Shown here: positions 46,206 through 56,525 of the stretch, piece after piece
How positions within the stretch are numbered: the first letter of the stretch is position 1
Layout of the letters: every line of letters starts with the position of its first letter
Source: Candidatus Omnitrophota bacterium
GTDB taxonomy: Bacteria; Omnitrophota; Gorgyraeia; Zapsychrales; Fredricksoniimonadaceae
Assembly (NCBI GenBank): GCA_903836515.1
Contig: CAILQW010000041.1
Location: 1-56,731, forward strand
DNA length: 56,731 nt
Direction: 5' to 3'
Program-made: the position numbers and the translations under genes
Notes under the pieces: generated by a model
Database searches by the model: none
The model's input: only the letters and a program-made list of their open reading frames with translations
Told to the model about the DNA's origin: nothing

Positions 46206-49200
46206 ATGACAGGTGTTCTTTATTGTCTTGGCTGGAAGTTTTTTCCTCGCGTTATCAGCACGATTATCCTGATCTTTTTTACCCTTAATACAGCTTTGCC
46301 TGTGGGATTAGCGCGGGCTAACGGCCTGGCGGCCTTGAATTTGCCGACGCCTGGCACGATGGTTCATCCTACCCCGGCATATTTGCCTCCTCTGGCTATC
46401 GGCATGGAGGTCCATCCTGACAATCCTTTTCAGTTCAGTTTTATCATCGATAAGGGCGATTCCGGCCTTGCATTTGACAGTGATGCGTTTCGTCAGGAAT
46501 CCGAGAAATTAGTCAAATATTTCATGGCGTCCCTGACTGTTCCTGAAAAAGAGCAGTGGGTGAACCTGTCGCCGTATGAAAAAAACCGCATCACCGGCGA
46601 AGGCCTTGGCCAGACGGACATGGGCCGCGATATGCTGGCGCAGGACTATATCCTCAAGCAGTTGTCGGCATCATTATTCTATCCGGAAGATGACCTGGGC
46701 CAGGCGTTCTGGCAGAGGGTTTACAGTCAGGCGAACGAACAGTTCGGGGTGACCGACCTGCCGCTGGATACCTTCAACAAGGTCTGGATCATGCCCGACA
46801 AGGCGGTTGTCTACGAGAAGGGCAACAGGGTCTTTGTGGTCGAACAGCACCTGAAAGTCATGCTCGAATCAGATTATAAATCGGCGCAGGTTGCCGGCGT
46901 GGGTAGGGACGGGTCTGTGACCCGTCCGGAAGATGAGCTCGCCAAGCAGGTCATGCGCGAAATCCTGATCCCCGCGATCGAAAAGGAAGTCAATGCCGGC
47001 AAAAATTTTGCCACTCTGCGCCAGATCTACAATTCCATGATCCTGGCTGTATGGTACAAGAAAACCCTGCGCGACAGCGTGCTCGGCAAGATCTATGTCG
47101 ATCGTAACAAGGCCGCAGGGATACAGGTCGATGATCCCGGCATCCGGCAGAAATTGTATGACCAGTATCTGGCTGCCTTCAGGGCCGGGGTTTATAACTA
47201 CATCAAAGATGAGGTTGATCCGCAGAGCCGCGCGTCGGTGCCCCGGAAATACGTGTCGGGCGGGGCCAAGGGATTGTCTGAAAAGAATTTGAGACAGGCA
47301 ACAACGGACGAAAAAAAGGATTGGGCGGGGCGTGTTGCGCAACGGTCTGATGCGAGCGCATCGGTGGCGGTGGATTTTGCGGAGGCGCCGAAGACGGATA
47401 ACTCCGAAAAAAGAAAATCTTCGGCGTCGGTGGCGAGGATGATGCCGGGGGCGAAGGCGATGACGAACGAGGCGACGGCGGCGGCCGTTGAGGCGCAGGC
47501 GCCTGGGACTGTGCTTTTTGTTCCGGTTGCGTCATTGCCCTCAGTAGCATTGACGGGTCAGCGGGATTACGGGGTTGGCGATCTTGGGCCGGAGGCGCGG
47601 GAACTCATCGAGTCGTTGGAAAGAGCAGGTGCCGGCTGGTTGCGCGAACCGTTGCTGGGGACGAATAATAACGGCGATCCTTATTATGGTGATGGGCTCT
47701 TTGGGCTCAACGGAAACTTACTTAGCCCGCAAGACATGGTCGCGCAAGGGTTTATAACCCAGGAACAACACGATACCATTGTTCCTAACGATATTCATTC
47801 TTTGCGGATTGCCTTTGATCGGCTGGGATACAAGGAACAACTGGCCCGTCAGGCGTATGCAAATTTTCTGAAGGCGCAAGAGACCGGGGTATGGCCGACG
47901 AACGGTCAGCCGGTGGCGCCTTTTCAGCAGGCGTTTGACACATTCGTCAAAGACAATACCGACGGCATTATCACGGTTGACGGCGTGGACATGCGTATGG
48001 ACTGGTTGCGATCGTATTCTTTGTTTCAGGTATTGAGCCGGAAGTATAGCCAATACGGCTGGCTGGGGCTCGTTGACCAGTATTCGGTTGAGCATGCGGG
48101 ACTGGAGGTTGAGGGTGTTACTGATATCTGGAAATATATTTCAGAAAAACTGATCTATCTGGATATGGCTGATTCCCTCAAGTTGAATGAAGTTCAGCTG
48201 AAAGTATCTTTGGATAAGTTGGGTGATTTGCAGTCCATCCTGGGAGATGAAAATTGGCAAAAGATCAGACCTGTATTTGAGCAGGCCTTGACGCGCTGGC
48301 CGGATGAACTGGCCAATATTAATGCCTCTGGTGTGAAAGCGTTTGAAGCGGAGAACCGTCAGGAGATCGGGTTCTTCCATTTCTTTCAGTTCCTTGTACG
48401 TCAGCAGGTGGAGGCCCTGAATACTTTTGCGCAAGAACATCATGTCCCGATTATCGAAGATTTGAATATATATCCGCGGTTTAACAGCGCGGATTGCTGG
48501 GGGAATCCGGATGTTTTCATTTATGATAAAGAAAAAAGGACGTTTTCGCTGCGTACCGGCGTACGCAATGACATCTTTGGGCATGTGCCGCCGGATTTGA
48601 GCAAGGCAGAAGGGATCAACTTTTATGTTAAACGATTCGTTTACGCCCTTCGTTTGGCGCCCGGGGCGCGGTTTCGGCTGGACTATGTCTTTGGGTATGC
48701 GGATCCTTTTGTTATCCCCAGGGACAAGCCGTCCCATGAGGGATATTTTTTAAGAGATGTTCACGATGGCCTGGATCCGTATCTTATCTTTGAAAGATTG
48801 GCGAAGATTTTCCCCGAGGTCGATCTGACGGATGTGTTTATAGCCGAGAATCTCGGCGAAGGCACACCCCGGACGGATGCGTTCTTCCGCAAGTTGCCTT
48901 TGCCAGGCATGAGTGTATTGCAGTACATGTCGCTGGAGCCTTCCTGGAGAAACCGGTTCAACGGTGATCCGTACCATCCGGCTAATTTGTTGCCCAGCCA
49001 AATGGCTTTTCTTGCCTCCCACGACAATCCGTCGACAAGGCTTTGGGACAGCAACCTTTCGACTAACAGTAAAAAGGTGCTGGCTCAGATTTTACGCGAG
49101 CTGGGGGTTACGGAGGAGTTGACAGAGGACAATATCGCGGAGATCATGAACAAGGTCTTGATGAACACCATGGCCAATACCACGGTGGTTAACTATGCGG

Positions 49201-50309
49201 ATGTCGTTGACGGTGAATCCGGGGCTGTGGGCATCAAAAGTCAGCATAATGTGCCGGGCACTTCGTTGAGCACGAATTGGTCTTACCGGCAGACAAGGGA
49301 TTATCTTACGGGTGTTGTGCCGCGTCTGAAGCAATGGATCAAGGATTCCCATCGTGCTCCGGACAACTGGATGGCGCGGCGTGAGCCGGTACGCAGGGCG
49401 TCGCCGGCCGCACAATTGGCGCTGGCTGTTTTGGCCCAGGGCAGTCCCCAGGAACAGCAAATGGCCCGTCTGCTGACGACCATGGTTGGTGAAGGCCGGG
49501 TGCGCAAGGCTGACCTGCGCCAGGGGATGTTGTCGGTGCTTTACCGACACAGCGACGGCGAGGATTATATCTTTCTATCGAGGAGTGATGCGGCACGTGA
49601 CGGAGGCTATCTTGCCGTCCCTCAGCAGGCACAAAGCCTGATCGCTGCCGTTGGGCAATTGATACCGGAAGAATCGGCTGCGGCGCCTGTAACACAGGAT
49701 ACTCTTGCCAGCCGTTTGGATAAGATTTTTTACGCTACGCATATCGATTACACGCGGGTTGTTCTTGATGAAGACATGAGAGAAAAGAAGATCATGCCTT
49801 TTCTCGGCGCGTTGGTTAATTTTAATTTATTGGAAAGTGAGCTGGATGCGGATACCGTGTCAAGGCTGAAGAAGGCCGGGTTGTGGGATTTCCGGGTTTA
49901 TTATACAGAGAAATACCGGCCCCTGTGGGATAGGCTTTTTGCTGAGAATCAAAGCCGTATGTCCCGTCCTGATCTTGTAGCGGGATTATTGAACGGCACG
50001 TTACCGCTGATCAACAAGGGCCAGCTGGCGGATCTGGTGGCGGCCATCAGTGAGGCGTTTGGTGACGAGATCGCCCCAAAGACTGGAAAGTCTGCTGGCG
50101 ATGCGTTGGCGGGCACGTCGGCCGACGCCGCGGCATCGCCCGGTGGTGTCACCCTTGATACAGCGACCATGGATTTCAGGATCTGCCGTGATAGCCACGG
50201 TGTGCCGTTACCGGTATCGGCCCAGCCTTGGGCGCAGTTGGACGTGAGCGGTTTTGAGCCGCGCATCGGGAAGATCGTGCCGGTGTCCGTGGCGGCGCTG
50301 GTGCGATAA
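46206..50309 (+). CDS. Modular family member 2: shared N-terminal domain + GH77 4-alpha-glucanotransferase + C-terminal module
   Basis: LPTPGTMVHPTPAYLPPLAIGMEVHPDNPFQFSF; SPYEKNRITGEGLGQTDMGRDMLAQDYILKQ; GVGDLGPEARELI; RFRLDYVFG, IAENLGEGTP, ASHDNPSTRLW; C-term GGVTLDTATMDF. Confidence 0.9.
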   Translation: MTGVLYCLGWKFFPRVISTIILIFFTLNTALPVGLARANGLAALNLPTPGTMVHPTPAYLPPLAIGMEVHPDNPFQFSFIIDKGDSGLAFDSDAFRQESEKLVKYFMASLTVPEKEQWVNLSPYEKNRITGEGLGQTDMGRDMLAQDYILKQLSASLFYPEDDLGQAFWQRVYSQANEQFGVTDLPLDTFNKVWIMPDKAVVYEKGNRVFVVEQHLKVMLESDYKSAQVAGVGRDGSVTRPEDELAKQVMREILIPAIEKEVNAGKNFATLRQIYNSMILAVWYKKTLRDSVLGKIYVDRNKAAGIQVDDPGIRQKLYDQYLAAFRAGVYNYIKDEVDPQSRASVPRKYVSGGAKGLSEKNLRQATTDEKKDWAGRVAQRSDASASVAVDFAEAPKTDNSEKRKSSASVARMMPGAKAMTNEATAAAVEAQAPGTVLFVPVASLPSVALTGQRDYGVGDLGPEARELIESLERAGAGWLREPLLGTNNNGDPYYGDGLFGLNGNLLSPQDMVAQGFITQEQHDTIVPNDIHSLRIAFDRLGYKEQLARQAYANFLKAQETGVWPTNGQPVAPFQQAFDTFVKDNTDGIITVDGVDMRMDWLRSYSLFQVLSRKYSQYGWLGLVDQYSVEHAGLEVEGVTDIWKYISEKLIYLDMADSLKLNEVQLKVSLDKLGDLQSILGDENWQKIRPVFEQALTRWPDELANINASGVKAFEAENRQEIGFFHFFQFLVRQQVEALNTFAQEHHVPIIEDLNIYPRFNSADCWGNPDVFIYDKEKRTFSLRTGVRNDIFGHVPPDLSKAEGINFYVKRFVYALRLAPGARFRLDYVFGYADPFVIPRDKPSHEGYFLRDVHDGLDPYLIFERLAKIFPEVDLTDVFIAENLGEGTPRTDAFFRKLPLPGMSVLQYMSLEPSWRNRFNGDPYHPANLLPSQMAFLASHDNPSTRLWDSNLSTNSKKVLAQILRELGVTEELTEDNIAEIMNKVLMNTMANTTVVNYADVVDGESGAVGIKSQHNVPGTSLSTNWSYRQTRDYLTGVVPRLKQWIKDSHRAPDNWMARREPVRRASPAAQLALAVLAQGSPQEQQMARLLTTMVGEGRVRKADLRQGMLSVLYRHSDGEDYIFLSRSDAARDGGYLAVPQQAQSLIAAVGQLIPEESAAAPVTQDTLASRLDKIFYATHIDYTRVVLDEDMREKKIMPFLGALVNFNLLESELDADTVSRLKKAGLWDFRVYYTEKYRPLWDRLFAENQSRMSRPDLVAGLLNGTLPLINKGQLADLVAAISEAFGDEIAPKTGKSAGDALAGTSADAAASPGGVTLDTATMDFRICRDSHGVPLPVSAQPWAQLDVSGFEPRIGKIVPVSVAALVR
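46907..46927. repeat. Family-B-like palindrome inside a CDS (GGACGGGTC-TGT-GACCCGTCC)
   Basis: Perfect 9-bp arms; same TGT loop as 13696; translated within GVGRDGSVTRPE. Confidence 0.9.
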
Positions 50310-50348
50310 TCGACGGGGATGGATATTTCTACGATGTAAACGGAGCGC

Positions 50349-53300
50349 GTGATGGTGCCTTTATTTCATCATAAATTTCCTTTCAAGGCCGTTTGTTCTT
50401 TACTGACGGCGGTCGTGTTTTTACTGACACCGATCTTGGCTGAGGCGCAGGCGTTGAGAGATCTTCCGTCGCCGGGCACCCTGGTTGTGACGGGTGGTGT
50501 CTATACGCCGGCGCTGGTCAAGGGACTGCGGATCGACCCGCAACAGCCGCGCAAGCTTTTGTTCATGCTCGACAAGGGGCAAACGCCGGAGGTTGACCTG
50601 CGGGAAAATGTCGAGCGGCAGGCGCGGTATTTCCTGACAGGCTTGACTGTTCCTGAAAAAGAATTCTGGGTTAATCTCTCTCCGTATGAATCCGACCGCA
50701 TTGTCACAAAAACCCTGGGGATGACCGAGCTGGGGCGCGATCTTTTGGCCCAGGATTATATCCTTAAACAGTTCACGGCATCGTTATTGCATCCTGACAG
50801 CGCCAGTGGCCGTGTGTTTTGGGCGCGGTTGCGCGCTCTTGCGGGCCCTGATGTGAATGCGGAGAAGTTGGCAAATGATTTTCACAAGGTGTGGATCGTT
50901 CCGGCGCGGGCGCGGGTTGTTGAGAAGGGCTTGAGCGGGGTGGTTGTTGAGGCGCGCCTCAAGGTCATGCTTGAACAGGATTATCTGGCGCGCGCGCAGG
51001 CAGAGGGAAGTCATGCCCTGAATGCGGGGCAGGAGGCTGTTGTTCAGGTGATGCGCGAGGTCATTGTGCCCGTGATCGAGCGGGAGGTTAATGAAGGCGC
51101 CCGCTTTGCCCGGTTACGGCAGATATTCCAGGCCCTGATCCTGGCCAAATGGTACCGTCAGAAAAAAGGGGCCGCGCCCTGGCGCCGGTCTTATCTGGAC
51201 AAGGCAAGGCTCGCGGGCGTTGCTATCGCCGACAAGGCGGAACCGCGCAAGATTTATGATACGTATGTGGACGCGTATAAGAAAGGTGCTGTCAATCTCA
51301 TCCGCGAAGAGAAGGATGCCGTGTCCGGCGAACTTTTGCCGCGCAAGTATTTTTCCGGCGGGGTAAATGATTTTGGCATGTTAACACCGGGTGTTTTTTC
51401 GGTGGTGTCAGGTCCATTGCCGGCAGTTCCCGACGTGGCTGTTGTTGATCTGGCGGCGGAAGTGGCGCCGGTCAAGCTTACGCACGCCCCCGTTATATAT
51501 TTGTGGCATGCCGGGCCTACGAAGTGTTTTGACAAAATCACGGAGGAATACCTTCAAGGGTTGGCAGACAAGGGGATCAATGAGTTGTGGACCATGGGCA
51601 TATGGGAGCGATCCAAGTTTAGCCGATATTATCAGGGATGGGCCGCTAAGATCTTTGGGCAAAAGCAGCGCCTGGCCTCCGCGTATAGCCTCGATGATTA
51701 TACGGTGGCGGCAAGCCTGGGTGGCGAGGCGGCTTTTGAAGGGCTTGTCAAACGTGCGGCCAAGTATGGGATAAAAGTGTGTGTTGATCTTGTGACCAAT
51801 CATGCCGGCGTCATGGGCAAATTGATGAAGGAACATCCGGAGCGGTTCATACGGGTTGAAGAAGGCAGAATACCAGAAGCGGAGATCGCCAATTTGAGCA
51901 GTTATTTCAGGGGGATCCGGAAGAATCTTCAGGAGAGTGAATTTGTCAGGTTTTTCTTTCGGCATAAAGATAAAAAGGGAAAATCCTGGATTTATGCGCA
52001 TCAAAAGGATCCTTATTATGCGGCATGGCTGGACACGGTGGCTTTTGACTTTTCCAAGCCGGAAACTCAGGCATATATTAAGGCGTTAATTGATCGTATT
52101 ATGCAGTTGACGAACGGTGGAGGTATTCGTTTTGACATGTTCCATCTGGCTTTGGCAGGCCGATTCAATAATAGTTGGGGGGAATTAAAGCATGGCGAAA
52201 TGCATGATGATTTTTGGAGGGATCTTTTTGGAGAAATGAAAAAAAAGTATCCGGATTCTGTTTTTATTGCAGAAATGTATGAGAATGAAGAATATGCTTT
52301 GAAGCTGGGGATTGATTTTGTTTATGCCAAACATCTTTCTTTGGAGCATTTTGTATCTTTGCGTCGTAGTTCCGGAATGTTTGGTTCGTTGTTGTCTGAG
52401 GGGGCTGATTTTTACATGCAGGGTATTATAAAGTTTCTCGAAAATCATGATGATATTCGTGGGAAAAGGACCATTGATGAGATACGTGAAACAACGGCTT
52501 TCAGCTGGCTGGCTGTTACGGAGGCTGCGCCATTGAGGGGAGGTAGTATTGTGAGGTCTTTGATCGAGAAAGGATATGTAAGAGAAAACGATCAAGATCT
52601 TTATCTTAATGCTGACATCCCTGAGATTGAGGATTTTTTGAAGGAGCATTTTAATGATTATCCAGATGATATTAAGGCATTGCTGAGTGAGCGCGTATTA
52701 AAAAGTTTTATAGCACGTACCAAGGCCGCCAATGCGGCGCTGATGGCCTATTTCTCCGGGGGCACGCTGATCAATGAGGGGTTTGAAACGGGGCGTCATG
52801 CCGAGACCAACGGTAAGCCCGATGCACTGAATCAACCCGATGCAGAAGATACGTGGCGGGAATACCCTGAACTCACATCATTTTATAAGAATTTATTTTC
52901 TTTGATGGCAGATAAATTATGGTGTAACGGAACAATGCGGCCGGCTTTGGTTGGTGATCAGCGTGATCTTCCCGAAGGGGTTTTGGTTGATCAGCGCCGC
53001 ATTCAGAATGAGGACGGTTCTTATGAGGTTGGCCTTGTTGTCGTGAATCACAGCGGTACGGAAAAGACGCTTCCCTGGATCAATCAGCATTATCAGTGGG
53101 ATTATCTTACCGAGGACGACAAGGATAATATGGAATTTGTCGATATTCTTGATCCGCAGGCGGCTCCTGCCGCTTTCAGGGACATGGTTGGCAGGGGGAC
53201 ATGGGTGCTCCAGCCGTGGGAAAGGCATGTGTACAGGCTTCGCAGGAAAGGAACGACGGATCAGGCAAGCCTTGTCGACAAGAACTATGGCGGTATTGAT

Positions 53301-53447
53301 GCCAGCGGTATGGACGTGGCCGTTGACCGGAGCCCGGCGGCATCCGCAGAGGAAGTTGTCGGCAATGAAGATCTCCTTTTGCCTTCGTTTGCCGGTTTCA
53401 AGCCAGTCCTCTTGACGATCACACCTGCGTCATCGGATCCGCGATGA
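50349..53447 (+). CDS. Modular family member 3: shared N-terminal domain + GH13 alpha-amylase-family domain + C-terminal module
   Basis: LPSPGTLVVTGGVYTPALVKGLRIDPQQP; SPYESDRIVTKTLGMTELGRDLLAQDYILKQ; GH13 regions DLVTNHAG, GIRFDMFH, FIAEMYE, FLENHDD; C-term GGIDASGMDV. Confidence 0.9.
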   Translation: MMVPLFHHKFPFKAVCSLLTAVVFLLTPILAEAQALRDLPSPGTLVVTGGVYTPALVKGLRIDPQQPRKLLFMLDKGQTPEVDLRENVERQARYFLTGLTVPEKEFWVNLSPYESDRIVTKTLGMTELGRDLLAQDYILKQFTASLLHPDSASGRVFWARLRALAGPDVNAEKLANDFHKVWIVPARARVVEKGLSGVVVEARLKVMLEQDYLARAQAEGSHALNAGQEAVVQVMREVIVPVIEREVNEGARFARLRQIFQALILAKWYRQKKGAAPWRRSYLDKARLAGVAIADKAEPRKIYDTYVDAYKKGAVNLIREEKDAVSGELLPRKYFSGGVNDFGMLTPGVFSVVSGPLPAVPDVAVVDLAAEVAPVKLTHAPVIYLWHAGPTKCFDKITEEYLQGLADKGINELWTMGIWERSKFSRYYQGWAAKIFGQKQRLASAYSLDDYTVAASLGGEAAFEGLVKRAAKYGIKVCVDLVTNHAGVMGKLMKEHPERFIRVEEGRIPEAEIANLSSYFRGIRKNLQESEFVRFFFRHKDKKGKSWIYAHQKDPYYAAWLDTVAFDFSKPETQAYIKALIDRIMQLTNGGGIRFDMFHLALAGRFNNSWGELKHGEMHDDFWRDLFGEMKKKYPDSVFIAEMYENEEYALKLGIDFVYAKHLSLEHFVSLRRSSGMFGSLLSEGADFYMQGIIKFLENHDDIRGKRTIDEIRETTAFSWLAVTEAAPLRGGSIVRSLIEKGYVRENDQDLYLNADIPEIEDFLKEHFNDYPDDIKALLSERVLKSFIARTKAANAALMAYFSGGTLINEGFETGRHAETNGKPDALNQPDAEDTWREYPELTSFYKNLFSLMADKLWCNGTMRPALVGDQRDLPEGVLVDQRRIQNEDGSYEVGLVVVNHSGTEKTLPWINQHYQWDYLTEDDKDNMEFVDILDPQAAPAAFRDMVGRGTWVLQPWERHVYRLRRKGTTDQASLVDKNYGGIDASGMDVAVDRSPAASAEEVVGNEDLLLPSFAGFKPVLLTITPASSDPR

Positions 53448-53553
53448 TCATTTCCTCATGCCCGTGATTTGACGCTTCCCAAGGTGTATGACTTCTGGTA
53501 TGCTTGTGGACATTCTAGCGGATAGCCCGTCAGATACGGGAGAGGAGACTTTT

Positions 53554-53970
53554 ATGGAACGCATGGACAGGATCAATCAGTTTATCAAGCGTGAGATCAG
53601 CCAGATGATGTTGCTCGGCGAGATCCGCGACCCGCGTGTGACCGGGGTGACCATCACCTATGTTGATGTCAGCAAGGACTTGAGCTGGGCGCATGTGGGC
53701 TTCAGTGTCTTGTCCGACGATCCGGATGCCATACGCCGGGTGCAGGGCGGGCTTGATTCAGCCCGGGGCATGGTGCGGCGTTTGCTCGGACAGCGGATCA
53801 CCTTGAGGCATGTGCCTGAAGTGAAATTTGTTTATGATAATACCATCGCGCAAGGTGTCCACATGACCCAGTTGTTCAACGAGCTCGAAGCTGGTCGCGC
53901 GCGTCAGGCAACACCTTCGGGCGAAGAAGCAACGGCCGAAGGACAGCCAACCGCAGCCGGGGACGCTTAA
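53554..53970 (+). CDS. rbfA: Ribosome-binding factor A
   Basis: MERMDRINQFIKREISQMMLLGEIRDPRVTGVTITYVDVSKDLSWAHVGFSV; start moved to the ATG at 53554. Confidence 0.92.
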   Translation: MERMDRINQFIKREISQMMLLGEIRDPRVTGVTITYVDVSKDLSWAHVGFSVLSDDPDAIRRVQGGLDSARGMVRRLLGQRITLRHVPEVKFVYDNTIAQGVHMTQLFNELEAGRARQATPSGEEATAEGQPTAAGDA

Positions 53971-53973
53971 CCC

Positions 53974-54930
53974 ATGCCCCGCGCCATTCTCCACACGATC
54001 AAGGCTCACCGCACGTTCCTGGTGACCATGCATGTCAACCCTGACCCTGATGCTCTCGGGTCGGCTCTGGCTGTGACGCTTTTTTTACGCGCGCTTGGCA
54101 AGAAAGTCCGCCTTATTAACGACGGGCCATGCCCCGCGTGGCTGAAATTTGTGCCGCAGGTGCGTTATTATGAAACTTATGATGACAAGATAAAATTCGT
54201 GCCCGACGTAGCCATTGTGCTTGATTGCGGCGATAAGGAACGTACCGGCAAGCCGGCGCGCCTCATGGGGCCGGGTGTCAAGGTGATCAACATTGACCAT
54301 CATGTGACCAACACCGCTTTTGGCGATCAGAACCTGGTCAAGCTGGACAGTTCTTCGACGTCGGAGATCGTTTATGGCCTCCTGAAGGCTTCCGGCCAGC
54401 CATTGACGCGCGACATGGCCGAGCTTCTTTATCTGGGCATTTTAACCGACACGGGCTCTTTTGGTTTTGACTGCACCAGCGCGCAAACGCACACGGTGAT
54501 CGCCGAACTGATGAAATTCGACCTTTCGGTGAGCGGGCTGTACCGTCAGGTCTACGAGACCATGCCGGAGAAAGACCTCAAGGCCTTCCTGCGCCTGATG
54601 AATACGCTAACGTTGCATCTGGATAACCGGGTGGCCTGCCTGCGCATTTCCCTTCGACAGGCGGCGGTATTCTCCGATGGCCTGGATGTGAAGGATAAGG
54701 TCTTCGGGTTCTTGCGCGCGGTCAAGGGGCTGGACGTGGTCATGATCATCACCGAGCAGGAAAAAAGAAAGACACGCCTGAATTTCCGCAGTCGCGGCAC
54801 CGTGGATGTGGCGCAGCTGGCTTCGGGGTTTAACGGCGGCGGGCACAAGAATGCGAGCGGCGGTTTTCTGGATAAACCTTTGGCGCAGGCAAAGACGCAG
54901 GTCCTTGCCGCGATCGCCAGGATCATATAA
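53974..54930 (+). CDS. nrnA: DHH/DHHA1 bifunctional oligoribonuclease/PAP phosphatase
   Basis: VTMHVNPDPDALGSALAV, VLDCGDKERTG, INIDHHVTNTAFGDQN, FRSRGTVDVAQLASGFNGGGHKNASGG. Confidence 0.92.
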   Translation: MPRAILHTIKAHRTFLVTMHVNPDPDALGSALAVTLFLRALGKKVRLINDGPCPAWLKFVPQVRYYETYDDKIKFVPDVAIVLDCGDKERTGKPARLMGPGVKVINIDHHVTNTAFGDQNLVKLDSSSTSEIVYGLLKASGQPLTRDMAELLYLGILTDTGSFGFDCTSAQTHTVIAELMKFDLSVSGLYRQVYETMPEKDLKAFLRLMNTLTLHLDNRVACLRISLRQAAVFSDGLDVKDKVFGFLRAVKGLDVVMIITEQEKRKTRLNFRSRGTVDVAQLASGFNGGGHKNASGGFLDKPLAQAKTQVLAAIARII

Positions 54931-54955
54931 ATCTGCATTTGAGGTTGATATTGCT

Positions 54956-55624
54956 ATGGACGGGATCATTGTGGTAGATAAGCCTTCGGGCATGACGTCG
55001 CACGATGTGGTGGCGATCATCCGCCGGAAAATCAGGAACAAACGCGTGGGGCATGCCGGGACGCTCGATCCCCTGGCAACGGGTGTGCTCGTTATTCTCG
55101 TCGGGCCGTCAACACGGTTGTTCGACAAATTCGTTGGGTTTGATAAAGGCTATGGCGCAACCCTCAAGCTGGGCGTCAAGACGCGCAGTGCGGATATCCA
55201 GGGAGAAGTCTTGCTCGAGCGTCCTTTCGAAGCGGTGACCCAGCCGATGGTCGAGGCATCGTTTAAAAAATTCACGGGCCTGATCGGCCAGATCCCGCCC
55301 ATGGTCTCGGCGGTAAAACACGAGGGGCAACGCCTGTATAAACTTGCCCGCAAGGGGATCGAGGTCAAGCGCGAACCGCGCCAGATCCGGGTGGATACCT
55401 TGGACCTGATCGAATTCGCGCCGCCTTTCGTCCGTTTCCATCTGGATTGCTCCAAGGGGACCTATGTCCGTCAGATCGCCGAGGATGTTGGCGAGGATCT
55501 GGGGTGCGGAGCCTGTATCACCGATATCCGCCGTACCAGGGTCGGCCCATTCACCATCAATGACGCGGTAAAACTCGACGATGTCAATGCGACGCATATT
55601 CATCCATGGCACCCTTCCGCCTGA
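54956..55624 (+). CDS. truB: tRNA pseudouridine(55) synthase
   Basis: MDGIIVVDKPSGMTSHDVVAIIRRKIRNKRVGHAGTLDPLATGVLVILVG. Confidence 0.96.
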   Translation: MDGIIVVDKPSGMTSHDVVAIIRRKIRNKRVGHAGTLDPLATGVLVILVGPSTRLFDKFVGFDKGYGATLKLGVKTRSADIQGEVLLERPFEAVTQPMVEASFKKFTGLIGQIPPMVSAVKHEGQRLYKLARKGIEVKREPRQIRVDTLDLIEFAPPFVRFHLDCSKGTYVRQIAEDVGEDLGCGACITDIRRTRVGPFTINDAVKLDDVNATHIHPWHPSA

Positions 55625-56525
55625 ACTGAAAGCCTCGGTGGCCGCCATCGGCGTGTTCGACGGTGTTCACCGCGGGCATCAGCGGGTCATTGCCCGGGCG
55701 GTGGCCGGGGCTCGCCGGATGGGGGTGTTGTCGGCGGTGGTGACGTTCCATCCGCATCCTTGCGCCATCCTGCATGCCTGCCAGGCCTCGCCCTGCATCA
55801 TGACCCTGGAACACCGCCTGCAAACCATGGCCGCCCTGGGGGTGGATGTTGCCGTGGTCATTGGCTTCAACCGTCGTTTTTCCTCCCAGCTTCCCGAAAC
55901 ATTTGTTACGAGATTTCTGGTTGGCCGGATGGGGGTGAAGAAGATCATTATCGGTCGCGATTTTCATTTCGGCCGCGGCCGCAAGGGGTCTGTGGCGCTC
56001 TTGCGTTCCATGGGGGAGTCTCTGGGGTTTGATGTCGAGCAGATCGATATCATAAAGGATACCGGCAAGGACATCAAGTCCACTGCCATCAGGGCCCTCA
56101 TAGCCGCCGGAAACCTCGCTGGTGTGAAACGTTTCCTGGGGCGGCCGTATGCTTTTCTCGGCAAAGTTGAGACCGGCGATGCGCGCGGACGCACCCTTGG
56201 TTATCCGACGGCCAACTTCAGGGAAGAGCCTGTGGTCAGCCTGCCGGACGGCATTTATCTTGTGCGGGCCTCCTGGGACGGGAGAACGTTGAACGGCCTC
56301 TGTTATATCGGTCGCAGACCCACGTTTAAGGGTAAGGATGCGCCGGTGGTCCGAGAACTTTACCTGCTCGATTACCGCGGCAACATCTATGGCCGTGAAG
56401 TCCTGGTGGAATTCCTCAAAAAACTCCGCGACGACAAGGTCTTTGCGGACAAAGAAACCCTCATCGCCCAGATCGCCCGCGACGTCGCCCAGGCCCGCCA
56501 CTTCTTCGCCCGTTCGGTACATTAG
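55581..56525 (+). CDS. ribF: Bifunctional riboflavin kinase / FAD synthetase
   Basis: AAIGVFDGVHRGHQRVIARAV, GRDFHFGRGRKGSVALL, VETGDARGRTLGYPTANF. Confidence 0.94.
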   Translation: MSMRRIFIHGTLPPELKASVAAIGVFDGVHRGHQRVIARAVAGARRMGVLSAVVTFHPHPCAILHACQASPCIMTLEHRLQTMAALGVDVAVVIGFNRRFSSQLPETFVTRFLVGRMGVKKIIIGRDFHFGRGRKGSVALLRSMGESLGFDVEQIDIIKDTGKDIKSTAIRALIAAGNLAGVKRFLGRPYAFLGKVETGDARGRTLGYPTANFREEPVVSLPDGIYLVRASWDGRTLNGLCYIGRRPTFKGKDAPVVRELYLLDYRGNIYGREVLVEFLKKLRDDKVFADKETLIAQIARDVAQARHFFARSVH

